Below are positions 1 to 5,295 of a stretch of DNA of 9,655 nucleotides, piece by piece. The stretch lies in the NCBI GenBank assembly GCA_900544525.1, contig UQVN01000119.1, positions 1 through 9,655 of the forward strand. Reading direction: 5' to 3'. The translations under genes and the position numbers were made by a program. Positions within the stretch are counted from its first letter, which is position 1; the number at the start of each line of letters is the position of its first letter. The notes below the pieces were generated by a model. That model did no database searches and was not told the origin of the DNA. It was given only the letters and a program-made list of their open reading frames with translations. Origin of the DNA: an uncultured Eubacteriales bacterium (GTDB taxonomy: Bacteria > Bacillota > Clostridia > Lachnospirales > Lachnospiraceae).

Positions 1-1298
1 TGAAAAAATATATTGAAATTGAAAAAGTAATTGGTAGAGAAATTATCGATTCTAGAGGAAATCCAACTGTGGAAGCAGAAGTGCATTTAACAGATGGTAC
101 AGTGGCTTTTGGTACAGCACCAAGTGGAGCTTCTACAGGAGAATTTGAAGCATTAGAACTTCGTGATGGAGAAAAAAATCGTTTTGGCGGTAAAGGTGTT
201 TTAAAAGCAGTTACTAATATTAATGAAACAATTTCAAATGTTTTAAAAGGAATGGATGCTTCTGATATTTATGCCATTGATCAAGCCATGATCAAAGCGG
301 ATGGAACAAAAGATAAATCCAATTTAGGAGCCAATGCAATTTTAGCAGTTTCTATCGCTTGTGCAAGAGCTGCTTCTATGTCATTACAGATTCCTCTTTA
401 TCGTTTCTTAGGTGGAATTTCTGGAAATAAACTTCCAGTACCTATGATGAACATTTTAAATGGTGGAGCTCATGCAGGAAATACAGTGGATGTGCAAGAA
501 TTTATGATTATGCCAGCAGGAGCACCTACTTTTAGAGAAGGACTTCGTTGGTGTACAGAAGTATTCCATACATTACAGGCTTTATTAAAATCAAAAGGAC
601 TTGCTACATCTGTTGGAGATGAAGGTGGATTTGCACCAGACCTTCAAAGTGATGAAGAAGCAATTGAATACATATTAGAGGCGATTAGACAAGCTGGTTA
701 TGAACCAGGAAAAGATTTTGTTCTTGCGATGGATGCCGCTTCTAGTGAATGGAAAGGTGAGAAAAAAGGAGAATATATCCTTCCAAAATGCAAGAAAAAA
801 TTTACTTCTGCTGAATTAGTTGCTCATTGGAAAGACTTATGTGAGAAATATCCAATTTATTCGATCGAAGATGGTCTTGATGAAGAAGACTGGGAAGGAT
901 GGCAGTTACTCACAAAAGAACTAGGAGATAAGATCCAGTTAGTTGGCGATGATTTATTTGTTACAAATACGGAACGTTTAAGTAAAGGAATTGAAATGGG
1001 TTGTGGAAACTCTATTTTAATTAAATTAAATCAGATCGGTTCTGTATCAGAAACTTTAGAAGCAATTAAAATGGCGCATAAAGCTGGATATACAGCTGTT
1101 ACTTCTCATCGTTCTGGTGAAACAGAAGATACAACAATTGCGGATTTAGCAGTTGCTTTAAATACTTGTCAGATTAAGACTGGAGCACCAAGTAGAAGTG
1201 AGCGTGTTGCAAAATACAATCAGCTTTTAAGAATTGAAGAAGAATTAGGCGCAAGTGCTTGCTATCCAGCATTTGATGCTTTTAATGTAAAACGTTAA
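1..1298 (+). CDS. eno: Enolase (phosphopyruvate hydratase), missing only the first base of its start codon
   Basis: Interconverts 2-phosphoglycerate and phosphoenolpyruvate in glycolysis; cytoplasmic, Mg-dependent. The window opens with tg followed in frame by AAA AAA TAT, so the start is an ATG whose A lies one base upstream (inferred), giving 432 residues, the usual family length. Visible landmarks in full-length numbering: N-terminal DSRGNPTVEAEV; substrate loop SGAST at 42-46; catalytic Glu208 in GDEGGFAP; metal ligands Asp245 (DAAS), Glu290 (SIEDG) and Asp317 (VGDD); catalytic Lys342 in ILIKLNQIG; HRSGE at 370-374; Lys393 in KTG. All active-site residues are present, so the enzyme should be functional. 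The variant GGAHAGNTVDVQEF, in place of the commoner GG-HA-NNVD form, is within what I recall for clostridial enolases. The promoter is outside the window. It ends in TAA and is followed by two hairpins. Confidence 0.97.
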   Translation, partial: KKYIEIEKVIGREIIDSRGNPTVEAEVHLTDGTVAFGTAPSGASTGEFEALELRDGEKNRFGGKGVLKAVTNINETISNVLKGMDASDIYAIDQAMIKADGTKDKSNLGANAILAVSIACARAASMSLQIPLYRFLGGISGNKLPVPMMNILNGGAHAGNTVDVQEFMIMPAGAPTFREGLRWCTEVFHTLQALLKSKGLATSVGDEGGFAPDLQSDEEAIEYILEAIRQAGYEPGKDFVLAMDAASSEWKGEKKGEYILPKCKKKFTSAELVAHWKDLCEKYPIYSIEDGLDEEDWEGWQLLTKELGDKIQLVGDDLFVTNTERLSKGIEMGCGNSILIKLNQIGSVSETLEAIKMAHKAGYTAVTSHRSGETEDTTIADLAVALNTCQIKTGAPSRSERVAKYNQLLRIEEELGASACYPAFDAFNVKR

Positions 1299-1310
1299 TC
1301 ATTGATACTA

Positions 1311-1353
1311 TGGACGGTAAGAAACCTATTGCGATGGTTTCTTACCAAGTCCA
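1311..1353 (+). terminator. 16-bp hairpin after enolase, without a U-tract
   Basis: A perfect 11-bp stem (1316-1326 with 1336-1346, loop of 9) is extended by 5 further pairs (1311-1315 with 1349-1353) across a two-base bulge. No run of T follows, so it is not a textbook intrinsic terminator. It may stabilise the 3' end of the enolase mRNA or act together with the next hairpin. Confidence 0.5.
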
Positions 1354-1383
1354 TATAGATAAAAAGAACAAAATAGTGAAAAA

Positions 1384-1416
1384 AAGAAACCTATATTGAG
1401 AGTTTCTTATTATTAT
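1384..1416 (+). terminator. Second, weaker hairpin in the eno-ahpC gap
   Basis: AAGAAAC (1384-1390) pairs with GTTTCTT (1402-1408) around an 11-base loop, followed by the T/A-rich ATTATTAT. This could be a weak terminator for enolase. It is a near-copy of the core of the upstream hairpin: both are 26-base units sharing the first 11 and last 8 bases. Confidence 0.35.
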
Positions 1417-1423
1417 AAATAAT
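1396..1423 (+). promoter_or_regulatory. Candidate ahpC promoter
   Basis: TTGAGA (1396-1401, 5 of 6 to the -35 consensus), a 16-base spacer, then AATAAT (1418-1423, 5 of 6 to the -10). Transcription would start near 1430, leaving a leader of about 35 bases. The -35 lies in the loop of the preceding hairpin. Confidence 0.4.
1409..1423. promoter_or_regulatory. 15-bp AT-rich dyad overlapping the ahpC -10
   Basis: ATTATT-ATA-AATAAT is a perfect 6-bp inverted repeat with a 3-base centre, lying on the presumed -10. A PerR-type repressor would fit a peroxiredoxin gene. The overlapping 15-mer at 1407-1421 matches the PerR consensus TTATAATNATTATAA at about 10 of 14 positions, but in DNA this AT-rich that is weak evidence. 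Confidence 0.25.
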
Positions 1424-1466
1424 AGTTAGCCTTAACTAACTAAAAGAAAGAAAAGGAGAAAATGAT

Positions 1467-2030
1467 ATGTCATTAATAGGAAAAAAAGTAAGTGATTTTA
1501 AAGTACAGGCTTATGTCAATGGAGAATTTAAAGAAATTACAAGTGAGATGATCAAAGGAAGATGGAGTTTATTCTTCTTTTATCCAGCGGATTTCACTTT
1601 TGTTTGCCCAACAGAATTAGAAGATTTAGCAAATAAATATGAAGAATTTCAAAAAATTGGTTGTGATGTTTACTCTGTTTCTTGTGATACTCATTTTGTG
1701 CATAAGGCATGGCATGATACATCCGATCGCATTAAAAAAATTCAGTATCCAATGCTCGCTGATCCAACTGGAAAATTAGCCCGTGATTTCGATGTTATGA
1801 TCGAAGAAGAAGGAGTAGCAGAAAGAGGCGATTTCATTGTGAATCCAGAAGGAGAAATTGTTGCATATGAAGTAACAGCAGGAAATGTTGGTAGAAATGC
1901 AGATGAGATTTTCCGTCGTGTACAAGCTTCTCAGTTTGTAGCAGAACATGGAGATGAAGTTTGCCCAGCAAAATGGCAACCAGGAGCAGAAACATTAAAG
2001 CCAAGTCTTGATCTTGTTGGTTTGTTATAA
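1467..2030 (+). CDS. ahpC: AhpC-type typical 2-Cys peroxiredoxin
   Basis: Reduces hydrogen peroxide, organic hydroperoxides and peroxynitrite in the cytoplasm, and is recycled by an AhpF-type reductase. At 187 residues it has the length of enterobacterial AhpC. The peroxidatic Cys47 sits in FYPADFTFVCPTE, with Thr44 and Arg120 completing the active site; the resolving Cys166 is in EVCPAKW, and the C-terminus SLDLVG is the typical AhpC tail. Two further cysteines (66 and 73) are of unknown role. AGGAG at 1454-1458 lies 8 bases before the ATG. An ATG 5 bases upstream (1462) is out of frame and stops after four codons, so 1467 is the start. A terminator follows, then the AhpF-like gene, its presumed electron donor. 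The upstream AT-rich dyad suggests peroxide- or metal-responsive control. Confidence 0.96.
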   Translation: MSLIGKKVSDFKVQAYVNGEFKEITSEMIKGRWSLFFFYPADFTFVCPTELEDLANKYEEFQKIGCDVYSVSCDTHFVHKAWHDTSDRIKKIQYPMLADPTGKLARDFDVMIEEEGVAERGDFIVNPEGEIVAYEVTAGNVGRNADEIFRRVQASQFVAEHGDEVCPAKWQPGAETLKPSLDLVGLL

Positions 2031-2072
2031 AAGATAATAAAACGCGTGAAAATAACGACATTATGTTAAGAG

Positions 2073-2109
2073 AAAGAGGAGGTTGTAAAAAAAGCAACTT
2101 CCTCTTTTT
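2073..2109 (+). terminator. Intrinsic terminator of ahpC
   Basis: A 13-bp stem (2073-2085 with 2095-2107, one G-U pair) encloses a 9-base A-rich loop and ends in TTTTT (2105-2109), part of which is inside the stem. It separates ahpC from the reductase gene. Confidence 0.8.
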
Positions 2110-2154
2110 CGTAGAAGATATCTCGGGTCATGAAAAGTCAAACGGAAACAATGG

Positions 2155-2182
2155 TTAATATGGCGAAAAGGTATCGTATACT
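2155..2182 (+). promoter_or_regulatory. Candidate promoter of the AhpF-like reductase
   Basis: TTAATA (2155-2160, 4 of 6), a 16-base spacer, then TATACT (2177-2182, 5 of 6). It lies between the ahpC terminator and the gene, so the reductase has its own transcription start near 2190. The -10 is flanked by an imperfect inverted repeat, AGGTAT/ATACTT (2169-2174 and 2178-2183, 5 of 6 pairs). Confidence 0.45.
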
Positions 2183-2203
2183 TAGCAGTGTTTAGAAAAA
2201 GAA

Positions 2204-2219
2204 AGGAGAAAATGTATTG
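2204..2219 (+). promoter_or_regulatory. RBS selecting a TTG start over a decoy ATG
   Basis: AGGAG (2204-2208) is 8 bases from TTG at 2217. The ATG at 2212 is only 3 bases from the AGGAG and reads ATG-TAT-TGA, so it cannot be the start. In the TTG frame there is a TAG at 2193 and no other start codon before the FAD motif, which makes TTG the only workable start. Confidence 0.85.
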
Positions 2220-3854
2220 AGAGATTTTTATGATGCAGTGATTGTTGGCGGAGGCCCAGCAGGTTTATCGGGGGCGATTTATTTAGCGAGAGCCCAGTAC
2301 CGTGTCTTAGTAATTGAAAAAGAAACCATTGGTGGACAGATTACCATTACTTCTGAAGTTGTAAACTATCCAGGAGTTCCAATGACTGATGGGAAGAAAT
2401 TGACAGAAGGGATGAGAAAACAGGCTCAAAGTTTTGGAGCAGAGTTTTTACAAGGAGAAGTAAAAGAGATTAAATTTCATGAAAATGAAAAAGAGATTGT
2501 AACAGATAAAGGAACGATTCGATGTTTTAGTGTTTTATTGGCAACGGGAGCAAGCCCTAGAAGAGCAGGCTTTATAGGGGAAGAAGAATTTCGTGGAAGA
2601 GGTGTTGCTTATTGTGCCACTTGTGATGGAGAGTTTTTCACTGGAAAAGATGTTTATGTTGTAGGTGGAGGATTTGCTGCTGCAGAAGAGGCAATTTTCT
2701 TAACGAGATATGCAAAAAAGGTAACAATTTTTGTGATAACAGAACAGTTTACTTGTGCAGGTTCCATCGTCGATCAAGTGATGAATCACCCAAATATTGA
2801 AGTGAAGTTTCAGACAAAGGTGTTAGAAGTAGGGGGAGAACAAACACTACAATATATTGTAACAGAAGAGGGAGAACAAAAGGAAAGACATCGCTACGAA
2901 GGGGAACATGGAGAAAATATTGGAGTGTTCGTATTTGCAGGGTATGAGCCAGCGACGGCTTTATTTAAAGAAATGGTAGAGTTAAATGAACAAGGGTATT
3001 TAGTGACCGATAGAAGACAACAAACATCCAGAGAAGGGATATATGGTGCAGGAGATGTGTGCGTAAAAGAACTTCGACAAGTAGTAACGGCTGTTTCGGA
3101 TGGAGCCATTGCGGCCACTGCAATGGAAAAGTATTTATTTTCGCTCTATGAGAATCTAGGGATTAAAAGAGAAGAAAAACCAAAGAGATCAACAATAGCA
3201 ATACAAGAAGAAAAATATCAACAAGAAGATCAAACGTCCTTTTTATCAGAAGCTATGAAACAAGAATTATATCCGATTTTTGAAAGATTTACAAAAAATG
3301 TAATGGTAAAAGTCTATTTAGATTCCTCTCAGTTATCAAAAGAAGTGAAAGGGTTTGTAGAAGAAATGCGCCATTTAAGTGATCGGATTTCTTTTGTAAC
3401 AATAACAGATAATACAGAAGATGAAATCATTTATCCATCCCTATCCATTTGTGATGAAACGGGAAAGGAGTTTGGAGTACAGTTTCATGGAGTGCCTGGA
3501 GGACATGAATTTAATTCCTTTATTATTGCGCTATATAATGCAGGCAGTGATGGACAGCCGATTTCACAAGAGATATTAAATAAAATCAAACAAATTCAAA
3601 CAAAAATAAAAATGAAAATAGCAGTATCTCTATCTTGTACTATGTGCCCAGAAGTTGTAATGTCTGCACAAAGAATTGCTATTGAAAACGAAAATATTGA
3701 AGCAGAGATGTATGATTTATCCCATTATCCGGCATTAAAAGAACAATATAACATTATGAGTGTTCCTTGTGTGATTATTAATGAGAAAGAAGTGTTTTTT
3801 GGAAAGAAGGGTGTGGAGGCATTACTTAATATTTTAGAAAAAATAGAAAATTGA
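2217..3854 (+). CDS. AhpF-like peroxiredoxin reductase with reversed domain order (TrxR domain, then tandem thioredoxin fold)
   Basis: Likely passes electrons from NAD(P)H through FAD and two disulfides to the neighbouring AhpC. Residues 1-310 are a thioredoxin-reductase-like flavoprotein: FAD motif GGGPAG (11-16), redox pair Cys133-AT-Cys136, nucleotide-binding GGGFAAAEEA (150-159), and second FAD motif with GAGD (277-280) plus RQVVTAVSDGA (287-297). After a charged linker (about 311-342), residues 343-545 resemble the N-terminal domain of classical AhpF: FERFTK and RHLSDRISF in the first thioredoxin-like fold, FHGVPGGHEFNSF (423-435), then LSCTMCPEVV with Cys474/Cys477 and the cis-Pro region SVPCVI (Pro517) in the second. 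Classical AhpF has these halves in the opposite order. The HRR...R motif of NADPH-specific thioredoxin reductases is absent, so NADH use is plausible but unproven. It starts with TTG and its stop codon lies within the terminator stem. Annotation pipelines may call it trxB. Confidence 0.88.
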   Translation: MRDFYDAVIVGGGPAGLSGAIYLARAQYRVLVIEKETIGGQITITSEVVNYPGVPMTDGKKLTEGMRKQAQSFGAEFLQGEVKEIKFHENEKEIVTDKGTIRCFSVLLATGASPRRAGFIGEEEFRGRGVAYCATCDGEFFTGKDVYVVGGGFAAAEEAIFLTRYAKKVTIFVITEQFTCAGSIVDQVMNHPNIEVKFQTKVLEVGGEQTLQYIVTEEGEQKERHRYEGEHGENIGVFVFAGYEPATALFKEMVELNEQGYLVTDRRQQTSREGIYGAGDVCVKELRQVVTAVSDGAIAATAMEKYLFSLYENLGIKREEKPKRSTIAIQEEKYQQEDQTSFLSEAMKQELYPIFERFTKNVMVKVYLDSSQLSKEVKGFVEEMRHLSDRISFVTITDNTEDEIIYPSLSICDETGKEFGVQFHGVPGGHEFNSFIIALYNAGSDGQPISQEILNKIKQIQTKIKMKIAVSLSCTMCPEVVMSAQRIAIENENIEAEMYDLSHYPALKEQYNIMSVPCVIINEKEVFFGKKGVEALLNILEKIEN

Positions 3855-3912
3855 TAAAGAAAAGACTATGAAAGATAAAATTCATAGTCTTTTCTTTATC
3901 CTTGTTCTTTTT
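3853..3912 (+). terminator. Strong terminator after the reductase (20-bp perfect stem)
   Basis: The arms at 3853-3872 and 3881-3900 are perfectly complementary over 20 bp, with an 8-base loop, followed by the T-rich CTTGTTCTTTTT. The last two bases of the TGA stop are the first two of the stem. T-rich sequence on the other strand as well could allow bidirectional termination. Confidence 0.88.
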
Positions 3913-3953
3913 CATGTTAAAGAAAATACAATTTCCTTTAACATAAAAAAGAA
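3905..3953. repeat. Second large hairpin directly after the terminator
   Basis: Arms 3905-3922 and 3936-3953 pair over 18 positions with one mismatch (8 + 9 pairs), enclosing 13 bases. The left arm uses the T-rich tail of the preceding terminator and the right arm ends in an A-run, so it is not followed by a U-tract on either strand. Function unknown. Confidence 0.5.
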
Positions 3954-3976
3954 AGTCTCATAGAGTGAAAAAAAGA

Positions 3977-4005
3977 TTGATGAATTCATAAAAGTAAAGT
4001 ATACT
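3977..4005 (+). promoter_or_regulatory. Promoter of the recombinase-like gene
   Basis: TTGATG (3977-3982), exactly 17 bases, then TATACT (4000-4005). This is the best-spaced promoter in the window. Transcription would start near 4012, giving a leader of about 160 bases before the ATG at 4174, which contains the 4115-4134 palindrome. Confidence 0.55.
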
Positions 4006-4060
4006 GAAATGGCAAATCATTTTATAAGAACGTGAAAAGTTTACATAGTGTTACCCTTTT

Positions 4061-4189
4061 ATGGAAGAGTTACGTTCAGAGAATTTTGTATATTTGCTAG
4101 AAGTTGTCATTGTCATTGTAATCATAATTACAATTCATATCAATATAAAAGCTGAAAGAAAGGAAGAGTTCCAATGGCAAAAAACATAA
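4061..4189 (+). CDS. Possible 42-residue membrane peptide (doubtful)
   Basis: An ATG-to-TAA reading frame of 43 codons inside the leader, overlapping the next gene by 16 bases in another frame. The product would have an acidic start (MEELRSE), a hydrophobic stretch at about residues 9-29 rich in Ile and Val with one Glu and one His, and a charged end (KAERKEE). That shape suits a single-span small membrane protein. Against it: no Shine-Dalgarno sequence precedes the ATG, and part of the hydrophobic run comes from the AT-rich palindrome and a hexamer repeat, so it may be chance. Confidence 0.2.
   Translation: MEELRSENFVYLLEVVIVIVIIITIHINIKAERKEEFQWQKT
4115..4134. promoter_or_regulatory. 20-bp palindrome in the leader of the recombinase-like gene
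   Basis: ATTGTAAT-CATA-ATTACAAT has perfect 8-bp arms with a 4-base spacer. The 7-4-7 layout starting with TTGT resembles Rex operators (TTGTTAA-N4-TTAACAA), matching 10 of the 14 arm positions. It lies about 110 bases past the presumed -10, where a bound repressor could block elongation; an RNA hairpin is also possible. Confidence 0.4.
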
Positions 4190-5115
4190 TCCCTGAAAGT
4201 TTTGAAGAATTAAGACAATATTGTCCTTACTTGAGTGATAAGTTTTTAGAAATATTTGATGACTACGCTTTAAATCGTTTTAAAAAACATAATACAAAAT
4301 TACAATATCTTTATGCAATAGCAGCATTATGCAATTATTCTAAATGTGATTTTTTAGCTTTAACAGCCCAACATGTACAGGATTTCTTTCATAAATTTGA
4401 ACAGAATGCGGATATTTCAACCGTTAAATATAATTTAAGAATCTATCGGGCTGTAGCTCGATTTGTGGATGCAAAAGCAAAGGAATATGATATTTCTCCG
4501 ATCTATACGGCTTATTTTACAACACTTATTTTACCAGAAACTGAAGTGGAGCTAGATCCAAATGATCTTCCAACCTTTGAAGAAATTGATCAAGTGTTTC
4601 AATATGTAAAATCCAATAATGAAATGGCCTTGTTTATCGCCATGTCATTAGCACTTCGGTGTGGAATGACCATTCATGAGATCACATCTTTAAAAAGACC
4701 AATGTTTTTTCAGGATGCAAAAGGAAATTATGGGATTCGAATGAAAGTAAGCAATACGAGTGATCGCTTTGTGAAAGTGCCAGAAGATGTGGCAAATATT
4801 ATTATGCATTATGTATCCGCGCGTTTTAGCGATGTACCGAATCTATTGCTGAATAAACAAAATCGTCCTGTTAGTATTCGAAGTCTGCAAAATTGGCTTC
4901 GTTCGGCCTGTCTTGCTTGTGATGTAGAGCCTTTTACGCTCAATCAGCTTCGTGTGATTAGTGTCAGCCATATGTTAAAGTCTGGAGCACCTGAAAAGAA
5001 AATCGCAGAATATATCAATGTAAAAGGAACGGCGTGGTTTTTCCGATATAATCGTGTTGTAAAAGAACTAGAGGATTCTGCAGTAGATTATACTCATATA
5101 AAGATTGTAGAATAA
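4174..5115 (+). CDS. Tyrosine-recombinase-like protein with a degenerate active site
   Basis: The 313-residue protein has the two-part plan of phage integrase/Xer proteins: a helical SAM-like N-terminal domain (about 20-115) and a catalytic-type domain (about 133-300). Aligning by eye to Xer motifs, the box I pattern TG-L-R-x-S-E-L reads CGMTIHEI, so the first catalytic Arg is Thr166. The beta-hairpin Lys is not evident in SNTSDRFVKVP (193-203). The HxLRH box reads NQLRV: His becomes Asn257, Arg260 is kept, His becomes Val261. The third His/Trp position appears as Val283. Tyr292 in RYNRV aligns with the nucleophile. Strand exchange is therefore unlikely; a DNA-binding or structural role is an inference. 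AAGGA at 4160-4164 lies 9 bases before the ATG. It has its own promoter and no visible att sites, and its base composition is like its neighbours, so it looks resident rather than mobile. Confidence 0.75.
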   Translation: MAKNIIPESFEELRQYCPYLSDKFLEIFDDYALNRFKKHNTKLQYLYAIAALCNYSKCDFLALTAQHVQDFFHKFEQNADISTVKYNLRIYRAVARFVDAKAKEYDISPIYTAYFTTLILPETEVELDPNDLPTFEEIDQVFQYVKSNNEMALFIAMSLALRCGMTIHEITSLKRPMFFQDAKGNYGIRMKVSNTSDRFVKVPEDVANIIMHYVSARFSDVPNLLLNKQNRPVSIRSLQNWLRSACLACDVEPFTLNQLRVISVSHMLKSGAPEKKIAEYINVKGTAWFFRYNRVVKELEDSAVDYTHIKIVE

Positions 5116-5180
5116 TTTCCGATTGTTAAGAAATCATCTTTACTTGCATTTTTAAAGAAATATGATAGAATTATTATTTA

Positions 5181-5200
5181 GTTTCACTGAGAACTGAAAC
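5181..5200. promoter_or_regulatory. GTTTCA dyad next to the miaB promoter
   Basis: GTTTCA (5181-5186) and TGAAAC (5195-5200) form a perfect 6-bp inverted repeat with 8 bases between. There is no U-tract after it, so it is not a good terminator for the upstream gene. It covers the -35 zone of the miaB promoter and could be an operator. Confidence 0.3.
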
Positions 5201-5204
5201 GAAT

Positions 5205-5213
5205 TGTTATACT
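5205..5213 (+). promoter_or_regulatory. Extended -10 promoter before miaB
   Basis: TGT-TATACT is an extended -10 (TGn plus a 5-of-6 hexamer). The -35 region is poor (TTCACT at 5183-5188 with a 19-base spacer is the best match). Transcription would start near 5220, about 75 bases before the miaB ATG. No convincing terminator lies between 5116 and this site, so read-through from the upstream gene is possible. Confidence 0.45.
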
Positions 5214-5295
5214 TAAATAATGGAATAAAATAGTAAATGATCGAAGATGAATTTATCGTTTAATATTACTTTTATTATGAAGAAAGGAGCTTTTA

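Noticed and set aside
1776..2097. Reverse-strand reading frames opposite ahpC and similar ones opposite the reductase, miaB and mutS
   Set aside because: They lie wholly or mostly opposite well-identified genes, have odd compositions rich in Leu, Phe, Ser and Cys, and lack ribosome-binding sites and recognisable motifs.
2063..2158. 31-codon ATG frame between ahpC and the reductase
   Set aside because: It runs through the ahpC terminator hairpin, has no Shine-Dalgarno, and its product looks like no protein.
4174..5115. Recombinase-like gene as a sign of a prophage or integrative element
   Set aside because: No att-like direct repeats, tRNA, other phage genes or composition shift are visible, and the active site looks inactive.
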